NCBI RefSeq assembly: GCF_030463565.1
Contig: NC_134676.1
Location: forward strand, 30,939,228 to 31,003,227
Direction: 5' to 3'
DNA length: 64,000 nt
Source of the DNA: Pelecanus crispus
Taxonomy: Eukaryota; Chordata; Aves; Pelecaniformes; Pelecanidae
The notes beneath the pieces were generated by a model that searched no databases, was not told the origin of the DNA, and saw only the letters and a list, made by a program, of their open reading frames with translations. Of the stretch, positions 37,068 to 48,240 are shown piece after piece; the first letter of the stretch is position 1, and each line of letters starts with the position of its first letter. The position numbers and the translations under genes were made by a program.

Positions 37068-39169
37068 TCTACCACTACCATGGACTTCTGGAGGGCAGAT
37101 TTTGGGCAGTTCAGGTCACTGGTTGGGAAAGTCCCTTGGGAGGCAGTCCTGATGGGTAAAGGGGTCCAGGAAGGCTGGGAATTCTTCAAGAAGGAAGTCT
37201 TAAAGGCGCAGGAGCAGGCTGTCCCCATGTGCCATAAGACAAACCAGTGGGGAAGATGACCGGCCTGGATGAACAGGGAGCTTTGGACTCAAGGAAAAAA
37301 GGAGAGTTTACCACCTTTGGAAGAACGGGCAGGCAACACAAGAAGAGTACAGGGACCTCATTAGGTCATGCAGAGAGGAAATTAGAAAGGCAAAAGCCCA
37401 GCTAGAACTCAATCTGGCCAATGTTGTAAGAGAAAATAAAACATGTTTCTACAAATACATTAACAACAAAAAGAGAGCCAAGGAGAATCTCAATCCTTTA
37501 ATGGACGCGGGGGTGGGGGGTGGGGGGAACATTGCCACCAAGGATGAGGAAAAGACTGAGGTACTTAATGCCTTCTTTGCCTCAGCCTTTAATAGCCAGA
37601 CCAGTTATGCCCAGGGTCTGCAGCTCCCTGAGCTGGAAGACAGGCACAGAGAGCAGAATGAAGCCCCCATAATCCAGGAGGAAGCAGTTAATGACCTGCT
37701 ACTCCACCTGGACACTCACAAGTCTATGAGGCCAGATAGGATCCACCCAAGAGTACTGAGGGAGCTGGCAGAGGATCTTGCCAAGCCACTTTCCATCATC
37801 TATCAGTAGTCCTGGTTAATAGAGGAGGTCCCTAATGACTGGAGGCTTGCTAATGTGACGCCCATCTACAAGAAGGGCCAGAAGGAGGATCTAGGGAACT
37901 ACAGGCCTGTCAGCCTGACCTCAGTGACAGGGAAGATTAAGGAGCGGTTCATATTGAGTGTGCTCAACAGGCATGTGCAGGTCAACCAAGGGATCAGGCC
38001 CAGCCAGCATGGGTTCATGAAAGGCAGGTCCTGCTTGACGAACCTGATCTCTTTCTATCTCCTGGTGACCTGCCAGGGGGGATGAGGGAAACGCTGTACA
38101 TGTCATCTACCTGGACTTAAGCAAAGCCTTTGACACCGTCTCCCACAGCATTCTCCTAAAGGAAGCAGCTGGCTCATGGCCTAGGTAGGTGTACTCTTCA
38201 CTGGGTAAAAAACTGGATGGCCAAGCCCAGAGAATAGTGGTGAATGGAGTTAAATCCAGTTGGTGACCGGTCAGAAGCGGTGTTCCCCAGGGCTCAGTTT
38301 TGGAGCCAGTCTTGTTTAATATCTTTATCAATGATCTGGATGAGGGGATTGAGTGCACCCTCAGTAAGTTTGCAGATGACACCAAATTGGGTGGGAGTGT
38401 CGATCTGCTCAAGGGTAGGAAGGCTCTGCAGAGGGACCTGGACAGGCTGGATTCATGGGCCAAGGCCAATTGTATGAGGTTCAACCAGGCTAAGTGCTGT
38501 GTCCTGCACTTGGGTCACAATAACCTCATGCAACTCTACAGGCTTGGGGAAGAGGGGCTGGAAAGCTGCCTGGCAGAAAAGGACCTGGGGGTGCTGGTCA
38601 ACAGCCAGCTGAACATGAGCCAGCAGTGTGCCCAGGGGGCCAAGAAGGCCAACAGCATCCTGGCTTGGATCAGGAACAGTGTGGCCAGCAGGAGCAGGGA
38701 GGTGATTGTTCCCCTGTACTTGGCACTGGTAAGGCCGCACCTTGAGTACTGTGTCCACTTTTGGGCCCCTCACTACAAGAAAGACATTGAGGTGCTGGAG
38801 CGTGTCCAGAGAAGGGCAACGAAGCTGGTGAAGGGTCTGGAGCACAGGCCTTATGAGGAGCAGCTGAGGGAACTGGGGTTGTTTAGCCTAGAGAAGAGTA
38901 GGCTGAGGGGTGACCTTATCGCTCTCTACAACTACCTGAAAGGAGGTTGTAGCAAGATGGGTGTTGGTCGGTTCTCCCAAGTAGTTAGTGATAGGAGAGG
39001 AAATGGCCTCAAGCTGTGTCAGGGGAGATTTAGATTGGCTATTAGGAAAAATTTCTTTACGGAAAGGGTGGTGAAGCATTGGAACAGGCTGCCCAGAGAG
39101 GTGGTGGAGTCACCATCCCTGGAAGTGTTAAAAAAATGGGTAGATGTGGCACTTCAGGATATGGTTTAG
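37068..39169 (+). pseudogene. Broken CR1 ORF2 (endonuclease/RT linker to C-terminus)
   Basis: This remnant would encode about the C-terminal 700 residues of ORF2. Breaks visible directly include a TGA near 37257, a TAG at 37807-37809, an expanded G-rich patch at 37507-37527, and frame changes near 38085 and 38160-38215, where short segments are missing relative to copy D. The longest surviving frame (38300-39169) covers the FADD motif and the C-terminal region. The endonuclease domain is absent. No protein function is expected. Confidence 0.9.
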
Positions 39170-39412
39170 TGGACATGGTGGTGTTGGGTTGATGATTGGA
39201 CTGATGATCTTAGGGTCCTTTCCAATCTTAATGATTCCTAGTTTTTACTTTCATTCTAATTAATCCAGCCACCAAGCCAGGAAACATGAAATTATGACTC
39301 TACCCTTAACTGTTTGAGTGGTGGACTTTGTAGTGTTAGGTTAATGGTTTGGACTGGATGATCTTAAAGGTCTTTTCCAACCTAAACAATTCCATGATTC
39401 TATTCTATGATC
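37068..39412 (+). mobile_element. Decayed CR1 with double 3' tail (copy B)
   Basis: Colinear with copy D from the endonuclease/RT linker (equivalent to TMDFRRADF) to the ORF2 stop, and clearly similar throughout. After the stop (39167-39169) the 3' region differs. A first tail (39170-39240, with GGTGTTGGGTTGATGATTGG) is followed by a linker (39241-39298, with CCACCAAGCCAGG). A second tail (39299-39412, with GGACTGGATGATCTTAAAGG) ends in irregular octamers. It is the longest of three copies with this two-tail arrangement and shows that this 3' end belongs to an element whose ORF2 is close to that of copy D. Confidence 0.93.
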
Positions 39413-39454
39413 TATAAACTGGACATACATGAGTCCACCACACAGGGGGGTACA

Positions 39455-40022
39455 CACAGGGGGCTGAACAGATGGAGAGCAGCTTGTCAGAAAAGGTGCT
39501 GGAGGTCCTGGTGGACAACGAGTTGACAATGAGCCAGCAACATGCCCTTGTGAAAAAAAGGCCAGAGGTATCCTCGGTGGCATGAAGAAAAGCATTGCCA
39601 GCAGGCCAAGGGATGTGATCCTTCCTCTCTGCTCAGCACTGGTGGTGCACATGCAGATGCTGGGCCCAGGTCTAGGCCACCATGAACATCCTGGAATGAG
39701 TCCAACGACACGCCACAAATGTGACGAAGGGACAGCAGCTTGTTTCATAGAAAGAGAGGCTGAGAGAGCTGGGACTGTTCCACCTGGAGAAGAGAAGGCT
39801 CAGTGGGGTCTTATAAATGTGCATAAATACCTGTTTGGAGAGAATAAAGAAGAAGGAGTCAGACTCTTCTCAGTAATATCCAGTGAAGAGAGAAGAGGCA
39901 GTGTGCACAAACCAAAATAAAAGACATTCCATTTAACCACGAGAAGAAGAAAATTTTTACTGTGAGGGTGATCAAACACTGGAACAGGTTGTCCAGAGAT
40001 GATGCATAGTCTCCATCCTTGG
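39455..40022 (+). mobile_element. Old CR1 fragment, left part, interrupted by an LTR
   Basis: Scattered but ordered matches to the CR1 ORF2 C-terminal region are visible: GAGCAGCTTGTCAGAAAAGG, ATGAGCCAGCAACATGCCC, GCCAGCAGGCCAAGGGATGT, and CACTGGAACAGGTTGTCCAG near the end. It is more diverged than copies B and D and full of frameshifts. It is cut at 40022 by the LTR and resumes at 41144. Confidence 0.85.
40018..40022. other. Target-site duplication CTTGG, left copy
   Basis: Perfect 5-bp match to 41144-41148 on the other side of the solo LTR. Confidence 0.85.
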
Positions 40023-41143
40023 TGTGGTGGGTTGACCCTGGCTGGACGCCAGGTACCCACTAAAGCCACTGTATCACTCCCCCTCCTCAGCTGGACAGGG
40101 GAGGGAAAATATAATGAAAGGCTCATGGGTCGAGATAAGGACAGGGAGAGATGACTCACCAATTACTGTCACAGGCAAAACAGACTTGACTTGGGGAAAT
40201 TAGTTTAATTTATTGCCAATGAAATCAGAGTGGGATAATGAGAAATAAAACCAAATCTTAAAAACACCTTCCCCCCCACCTCCCTTTTTTCTGGGCTCAA
40301 CTTTACTCCTGAATTCTCTAACTCCTCCCCTCCAGAGGCTCAGGGGGACAGAGAATGGAGGTTGTGGTCAGTTCATCACATGTCTCTGCTGCTCCTTCAC
40401 ACTCTTTGCCTGCTCCAGCATGGCATCCCTCCCACAGGAGACAGTCCTCCATGAACTTCTCCAATGTGAATTCTTCCCACAGGGTGCAGTTCTTCACAAA
40501 CTGCTCCAGCATGGGTCCCTTCCATGGGGTGCAGTCCTTCAGGAACAGAGTGCTCCAGCATGGATCCCCCATGGGGTCACAAGTCCTGCCAGCAAACCTG
40601 CTCCAGCATGGGCTCCTCTCTCCATGGGTCCACAGGTCCTGCCAGGATCCTGCTCTGGTGTGGGCTCTCCATGGGGTCACAGCCTTCTTCAGGCATCCAC
40701 CTGCTCCAGTGTGAGGTCCTCCCCAAGCTGCAGGTGGATATCTGCTCCACCATGGACCTCCATGGGCTGCAGGGGGACAGCTTGCCTCACCATGGTCTTC
40801 ACCCTGGGCTGAAAGGGAATCTTTGCTCCAGTGCCTGAAGCACCTCCTCCCACTCCTTCTTCACTGAGCTTGGTGTCTGCAGAGTTGTTCCTCTCACATA
40901 TTCCCACTGCTCATTCCAGTGCAGTTTGTGTCCCAGTGGGGTTTTTTTTCCCCTTCTTAAATATGTTATCGCAGAGGCACTACCACCGTCACTGATTGGC
41001 TTGGCCTTGGCCAGCAGCAGGTCTGTCTTGGAGTCAGCTGGCATTGTCTCTATTAGATGTGGGGGAAGCTTCTAGCAGCTTCTCACAGAAGCCACCCCTG
41101 TAGCCCCTGTGCTACCAAAACCTTGCCACGCAAACCCAATACT
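40023..41143 (-). mobile_element. Solo LTR (second avian ERV family) inside an old CR1
   Basis: Starts TGTGGTGGGTTGACCCTGGC and ends at GCAAACCCAATACT, where a terminal CA has probably become CT. The left flank CTTGG (40018-40022) recurs at the right flank (41144-41148), a 5-bp target duplication as expected for ERVL-type integration. Removing the LTR and one CTTGG joins the CR1 phrase CTCCATCCTTGGAGATATT. The strand is inferred from an AATAAA in the minus-strand reading near 40215 and is less certain than the element call. Neither retroviral genes nor a second LTR are present. The interior holds imperfect repeats of a CCATGGGGT-type motif (about 40400-40700). Confidence 0.9.
40400..40720. 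repeat. Imperfect internal repeats in the LTR
   Basis: Units of roughly 30-60 bases recur, built around CTGCTCCAGCATGG(G/A)TCC, CCATGGGGT and CAGTCCTTC. They produce three overlapping long frames on the plus strand that are artefacts of the periodic sequence. Confidence 0.65.
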
Positions 41144-41205
41144 CTTGGAGATATTAAAAACCAGCCAGCCACAGCCCTGAGCAACCTGCTGTACCTGACT
41201 CCACT
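41144..41205 (+). mobile_element. Old CR1 fragment, right part after the LTR
   Basis: Begins with the right target duplication CTTGG and continues as the CR1 phrase GAGATATTAAAAACC, then CCCTGAGCAACCTGCTGTAC. This is the end of ORF2 and start of the 3' UTR in older CR1 subfamilies. The octamer tail is not recognisable. Confidence 0.8.
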
Positions 41206-43842
41206 AGAAGCATCCACCAGCCGCAGTGACTGTGGTTCTGTTACCCTCATGGATTGCATGTTTTCATTTAGTGCCTAAACTCTTCCATGTTAAGAGACTT
41301 ACACTGTCAACCTGAAAAACAAGGGAAATACCTGCTTATTTTATAAAAATTAAAGGGAAAGAGTAAAAATGCTAGTTAATACCTTCCATATCCCAATCTG
41401 TGAGTGAAATTTTACTACAGAACAAAATTAGTATTATCATTGAACATTTGCAAAAGTTAATGAAAAACCTGCTCAGCATACAAAACAAGGTGTAGCACAT
41501 AGAGTTATACTGTATCACATCATCAGAGAGACACTGTAAGTTGGATATACTTTCTTAAGGAAAGTTCACAATGGAAAATTTCAACAGTATATGAAGCAAA
41601 TTCTCACTTTTCAACATTACAAGAAAAAGAACCTCTTGTAAATCTGAGGACTGTGGTAAAAATCATCCTAGCAGTGGTGAAGAACTTCTAGGGAAGGAGA
41701 AATTACTTAAAGGACATATTCTCTCTATTGAAAGTGCAAGTTAGCACATTTTGTTTCATTTTCACTGGGTACAGGCTAATCTTTAGAGAAAGCATAGCAA
41801 GTCCAGCACCTGTATCACTTCTTTCAAAAATCTTAGATGTCTTGTGTAACGTATCTGAGATGAGCATCTACAAGGATTGTTTTTCTCTGTTGAAGAAGTA
41901 CGTCAGCATGATGTATGCCCAATTTTCAGCACTTGCAGACTTGCCAGTGTTTTACCTTAGAGCTTGTTTATACATGCACCTTCCTCCAAGCACCACCCAA
42001 CCTGTCATAAACAATGGAAATAAGATGAAAGTCTGTCTGTTTTCATCTACATAGTTTGCCAGCTCAATTTAAATCACTCTCCAGGAGGGAAACCTTAAAC
42101 AATCAGTGAAAAGGGGAACATGTGAGTTCTGGTCAGCTTTGAATTTGCTCCCAGAGCTTCTCAAGAAACTGTGCTTCTAAGCCCAAGTATCTCCCTGGTG
42201 GCTGAAGAAGGTGAAATGAGCCATTTGAAAGATTTGTCAGTATCTATGGATGGATCACTTATGGAAACTTTGTAAATAATGTAACTGGAGCTGTAAAAAT
42301 CCTAGTTAGCCACGCAGCTGCAAGTAAGTCTGAGGATTATTACCACTGGTAAGTCATGGCATAGGTACTCCATTTTTAAAAGTAGTTTTTGCTTCATTAG
42401 GTTGCTTCTCTGGAAATGAGAAATTTGCTTTAACTACATTGTTTTGAATGGCTGGGGGAAGAATCTATCAAGCACAAGATGCCCTGCTGCTGAACTCAGC
42501 CAAAAAACTGTTAATAACTCCAGCAGATGTTTCTGTTTTTTAGGCAACAGGACTCCGTTTCTCCCACCCCTCTCTTTTTCAGAAGCAGACACCAATATGA
42601 CTGAATTCTGGCATCCTCCACAGCTACTGCTAAAGCAAAATCCAATGACTGGACAATGATCCACCACTGGTGTCAGTGGTGATAAAATTTCTGTGCACAA
42701 AATCAGTGTGAGAGCAAAATCTGGTCTCAGTACATTTGCTCTGGTGAGCACTGTTAGTGTAGCCAAGAAAACTTGCCTTGTGAGAAAGATTGTAAAATCA
42801 GGCCCCGTATTTCCATGAGTAATAGTTTGCACTTTTAAAAATGTTGACCTTGATTATCATTGTTAAGAAGCTGACCTTATTTATTTAGGCATTGTTTATT
42901 GTTGACTACATGGTCACTGATTCAACAAGTTTCTCACAAAAGAGAATGGGCCCTATTAGATTCTCAGCACAATGTTGCTTCCTTTCTTTCATTTCCACAT
43001 GGGTTTTCATGCTCTGGCCTTCAGGGTTCTGCAGCATTGGGAATATATTTTATAAACACTTCTACATTTCTGTGCTGTACTTAAGCAAGCCTGGGCACTG
43101 AAGCACTCAGATGCTTATTGTCAATCTCTTCATACTGTGTGAACCTGAAATCTTTAACTAAATGTCTGTTCTATGCTTTTTTCTAATGAGAAGGAAAAAT
43201 TATGAAAGAAAGATCTATTTGTTTCCTTCTTCTTGGAGCTTAATAGACATTCTTAAAGCAAGATGTAATGGCCAAGGAAATACAGGTGTCAACATATTAA
43301 TGGAAAACATATTATTGCATACTTCACATCCATAAACAAGGAAGCAGTGTCCGGATGTTTCAAGAAGGGCAAAATGAAAGGCTGACTCCTGACTCAGTAT
43401 GCATTCTGCTGTTATTTAATTAAAAAATAACAATGGTCTGGGCTCAGTAGCACATCATCATTCACCAACTGTACTATCTGGACACAAAAGTGCTCATTTT
43501 AAAATATCCTGTCAGAGGTAGGAATTGTTAGGTTTTTTTGATTCTCTTTCATACTCATTTTCAGAACTGTGATTGCCAAGCTAAGTAAGGTCCATGAATC
43601 TGTCAGAAAAGGTACTAATCCACAGAGGAGTACTTCTGGTGGTTGAAACTGTGGGAGTAGTCATCTCAGTCTCATAAAATGACTTTGTTGTCTTTTTTCA
43701 GAGATTTCTGCTGAGTAACTTGTATTCAGATGGTGCTCAATGTCATTAATACTCAGTCTCATGCAAATCAGTGTTCTTTGCTGTAGTCATACCAGGTAAT
43801 GTTTCCAATCATAAAGCTTAAAAGGAAAGAAAAAAAAGAACA
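41206..43842. other. Unique non-coding DNA
   Basis: The longest frames (41728-42054 plus; 42434-42832 minus, 132 codons) have no motif or splice context that I find convincing. No recognised repeats. Confidence 0.5.
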
Positions 43843-44118
43843 ATAGAATCATAGAATTGTTTAGGTTGGAAAAGACCTTTAAGATCATCCAGTCCAAACC
43901 ATTAACCTAACACTACAACGTCCACCACTCAAACAATTGAGGGTAGAGTCATAATTTCATGTTTCCTGGCTTGGTGGCTGGATTATTTTTTAATGAAAGT
44001 CAACACTAGGAATCATTAAGGTTGGAAAGGACCTCGAAGATCATCACTCCAACCACCAACCCAACACCACCATGCCTACTAAACCATGCCCCAGAGTGCC
44101 ACGTCTACCCATTTAAAA
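43843..44118 (-). mobile_element. CR1 3' end with double 3' tail (copy C)
   Basis: On the minus strand this copy keeps only the last dozen ORF2 codons (stop complement at 44079-44081). After them come the first tail (about 44007-44078), the linker (about 43951-44006, with CCACCAAGCCAGGAAAC) and the second tail (about 43843-43950), ending in two octamer units. Order and junctions are the same as in copies A and B. Confidence 0.92.
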
Positions 44119-46279
44119 TGTGCACAGCTACAAAAACTTCCTTTTCCTGTGCAATGGCACGTGTATCAGAAAAAGCTAAATGACATAGTGGATCAAAAGG
44201 TATTGTTTCAGGCATAGTCAGTTCTCCCCTTCATTCACAATGCTTAGGAAAATGTCATGGCAAAAATGCTAAGAAATTACTGAGACCAGGGAAAAAAAGC
44301 ATAGATCACATTCTGATTAGATTTGGAGGCGTAGTTATATCTGGAAGCTTAAAAATCTTTTTTTTCAATAAACATCTTCAGGCTTTGAGAAACACACAGC
44401 ACAACTTCTTATAATTTCTTTTACATGAGTGCAAATCCAGCTTTTGAAGAAAATGGAATTACAGTTTCTGGACAAAATGTGAACCTGCTACCAGCAAACC
44501 ACTTGCACCAGCTGTGAAGCATTACAGTTATTTACATTAAAGAACAACTTCCAAGTCATTGTGGGAAAACAGCAGTAGCTTTCTTGTACCAGTACACTAC
44601 CTTGTACCACTTCAATGATACACAGAATATGCCGGACCACCAAAACTCTAAAGCAGTCTGAAGGGGTAATTTCTGCCTGGAACCAAACCTGTCATAAGGT
44701 GAAGAAACCAGAAATATAAAAGGGCTCATAGCTCAGCTATGAATATTTAATATATAAATCCTGTTCCTGGAAGGTTCAAAAAGCTATATGAGCACCTGCT
44801 ATATATTGGAATCATCTTTGACTTTCTGCTTGCATTTAAAGCCTGCCTTGCTGTTTTTCCATTTAAAGCCTGCCTTGCTGTTTTTCTTATTTCAAACCAT
44901 GGTGAAGATTAAAACAGACAGATTTCAGCACTTCTTTTAAACTCCAACTATTTTCAGTATTTGCAGCACATTACCTAGGAATGTCTAAACTACAGGAAGT
45001 TACAGGAATGGCTAAGTGACTGAACTGAAGAACTATCAATGAATCAAATAATTTTAACATGCCGGAATGAACAAATTACATTTGGAATTTATTATTTAAT
45101 GCTAATATTGTTATTAATGTCTTACCAAGACTGGCATCAGTCCCTACATCATGTTACATATGTGCAGTTCCTATGATTGTATAGTATCTAGGCAACTTAA
45201 AAGAATATTGTGCTTTGATGCAAGCTATGTAGAGACTCCTTTTTATATCAACCTGATTTATAAAAAAATGAGAAACAAGCAACTCTTCCATAACTTTACC
45301 AAGAAATCATGGGAATTTTCCCATGCATTGTCTGGCTGTGGTTTGTAAGCTAGCACAAAGAATGTTCTTGCTTGGGAGACAATCATGTCTTTCCTGTCAC
45401 TTCTATGAGACAGAAAGATGGATCTGAAGTATCTTTACTCTTATTCGTAGAGAAATTGTGAGACAATACTATACAAGCAGATGAATCAAAGGAGAATACT
45501 ATGAACAACTAGGCTACTGTTTTGGAGAACAGCAAGCATTACCGACAGAAAAATATTTGTTTGCATGGTGCTGAATTCCATTTTTTCTAACAGGTCAAAT
45601 ACAATTTTATCCATAGAGAAAAACATTTTTGATGCATTTCTGGTGTATATATACTTCACATTTACCAGATACCATTCTTCATTGCAGAATGCAGAACAGA
45701 AATGTTTTTGTTAGGGATTTCAGGGTCTCTTCACTTTACTATGTATGATGCAAGGAACTTACCTGCATGTATTCTGTAATGTGCAATAAATCAGTCTGCC
45801 ACGGATTACAGCAATCCCACCACTATGATGTCAGTGGTACCATGACCCCTGCTCTCATTCATGTCAAAGGTGTCATCTCATTCCTGACAGCTCCTTATAT
45901 GTCCTCATTATTCCTGGCTGCAATCTGGATATCAGGGGAATCGTCTCAAACAAGCAGTATATAAAAAGGATGTTAATAAGAGACTGAAGAGTATTTCTCA
46001 AAGCGCTTGTCTGAAACCAGACCATTTGAGAATTATGGCCCTATGTCATTAATACACATTTTCTTAAGCATTCCTTTGTATTAACAAATGCTGGGAATTT
46101 AGGTGTGAAACTGTAGACTCAGCTTTGAAAGATGATTCTTTTTATCTGGAACCAGCTGAAGAGGAATCTGGTTTGGGCAAACTCAGTGCAGAATGGACTT
46201 CACCTCTAAGCTAGCAGCTGTGAGGACTGCAAGACAGGAGAGGATGAACTGGTGAGAGGAAAGCAAGGAGGTGTGTTGC
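44119..46279. other. Unique non-coding DNA
   Basis: No gene recognised. Contains the perfect 27-bp tandem duplication at 44833-44886. Otherwise AT-rich. Confidence 0.5.
44833..44886. repeat. Perfect 27-bp tandem duplication
   Basis: The unit CATTTAAAGCCTGCCTTGCT plus GTTTTTC occurs twice back to back with no mismatch, which suggests a recent duplication. Confidence 0.88.
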
Positions 46280-46302
46280 ATATATATATATATATATATA
46301 TA
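46280..46302. repeat. (AT)n microsatellite
   Basis: About eleven AT units followed by degenerate AAATATAAAATATAATTTATT. It lies some 25 bases before the 5' edge of a CR1 fragment. Confidence 0.85.
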
Positions 46303-46325
46303 AATATAAAATATAATTTATTAGT

Positions 46326-46521
46326 TTTTTACAATGAGGGTGGTGAAGCACCGGAACAGGTTGCCCAGAGAGGCAGAAACATTCCAGGTCAGGTTGGACG
46401 GGGCTCTGAGCAACCTGATCTAGTTAAAGCTGTCCCTGCTCACTGCAGGGGGGTTGGGCTAGATGACCTCTAAAGGTGCCTTCCAACCCAAAGCATTCTA
46501 TGGTTCTATCATGATTCTATA
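46326..46521 (+). mobile_element. CR1 3' end fragment with internal deletion
   Basis: Matches the subfamily at 33803-34744. It begins TTTTTACAATGAGGGTGGT, carries GGTCAGGTTGGACGGGGCTC and GGGCTAGATGACCTCTAAAG, and ends in imperfect octamers. Relative to the longer copy it lacks about 25 bases between CCCAGAGAGG and AACATTCCAGG. Confidence 0.9.
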
Positions 46522-48240
46522 ATCACATTCTGGGTTTCACTCGTATTCTCTAGTGAGCATACAACAAAGAGCAGATCACTCTTCCAAGGAGGATCACTGT
46601 GGGGACATCCTTCATCAGTGGACCAGTAGAGCTGTCTTGGTAAGAACTTGAATTACTGCATGTATGGCACACTGGAGTTTATACTAGCAGCTTAGTGCAA
46701 AATTCTGTCCCTAATGGTTATACTTGGATGAGTTCTTAGACAAGTTGTACCAGGAAGACATGGAGTCTAGCTCAGCTCCAGCTGCTGTAAAGGGAAATAA
46801 AATTTATTTCTACTGAAGATGTATAAGTACAGTAGTGAAAAGCAAAGCACAATTATATTTATTTTTCCAAAATAATATCATTGAGATATTTTGTAAACTT
46901 ACTACAGCAAGACATCTCACATTCTAAAATTTCTCCAACTTCAGAACTGAGTTGCGAAACTCTACAGATATTCCCTAAACTTATACTTAAATATTTGCTG
47001 AATAACATGATTTGACTTCCATTACAGAGAATGAATCATACAACCCTATTGACTCCCTTAATGACTTTTCTTAATAGGTATCTACTGCTACAGAAGCTTC
47101 TTCCAATTTAGGAGAGAATGACCTTGTCCAGCAATATTAAAAAATGGGGTCTATATGTTATACAGAGAGTTACATGCTACATATTTAAATGCATTTTTAA
47201 AAAGCTCAGTCAGCTAAATTAATTCTCTAAACATACACCTGCTTCATTTAGGCTCCAAGCTGGAAATCTGTAAATGTGACGAGTGTTACATATTGCAAGC
47301 AATCCTACTGAAATCACAAGGACTGTCCTGTGTGAACAGCAGTTCTACATGGGCTCAAGTCTGAGGCCATAAGACTGCTTCCACTTGCAAGTTTGGGCAG
47401 CTGGTGTAGTCTAGGATAAGAGAATTCAAACTGCAACAGAAATATCTGGAAATCAGAACTTCAGATATCTTTCAAATGTAAGCTGTTGACTTCGGATAAG
47501 ATTTCTGTTTCTCGAGGAAGGGGTAGGTCCGTGATTTTAATAGGCAGTACCGGTTTTAGTCATGTCTAAGACTGTCACTAATTGGAAGTAGAATTTTCTT
47601 TGCTTTTTTTGTGGGAGTTTATTTTTCAACCTTCACAAAGTTTGTCAGCTTCAAGCCAAAGACAGGCTTCTTTAAATTCACACAAAAAAAATCCAGCAAA
47701 ACCTATTACACCTTCTAATGCAACAGTCAGAAAAACAACACAGCACATCTTGTTGCTAGATGAGGCCTCCAAGTATCTGCACAACAGGAATAGGTGACAA
47801 TGCCTCCTTTCCCTCAGTTCAGTGGGACTTCGCAGACACAGCACTTCTGAAAATCAGACTGCTATTCAAATAATGGACAAAATATTCCAAAGCCTTATTT
47901 TAGAGAATGATGTCCTCTTTAGTGAAAGGCAGTAATTGAAATGTATTTTTTAATACTGAATCACATTAGCCCTAGCTGTACCTAGACACATGAAACTGGC
48001 TATTGGCTCTGCCTTAGTTTTATGACTGCAGGTAAACCTACCCAAAAAATTCTCCTGGGGCAAATGTTTGTAAAATTAAAGAATTTAGAATGAAGTCATT
48101 ATAAGCAAATAATTAATTAAAAATAACTTTTTTGAAGGTTATTTGAAGAATATTTGGAAGCAGATGAGGAGTTCTTCATGCACACTTTTTGTTCTTTATT
48201 TTAGAAGATGAAAAACTACTTTCAGAACAAATAGTCTAGT
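46522..48240. other. Unique non-coding DNA
   Basis: No gene or recognised repeat. Ends with CTAGT, the left target duplication of the next LTR. Confidence 0.5.

Noticed and set aside
40355-40838. Three overlapping plus-strand frames of 104-130 codons.
   Set aside because: They are produced by imperfect internal repeats of the solo LTR and have no retroviral or host protein features.
35068-41143. A complete endogenous provirus between the LTRs at 35068-35866 and 40023-41143.
   Set aside because: The two LTRs belong to different families, and the DNA between them is unique sequence and CR1, without gag, pol or env traces.
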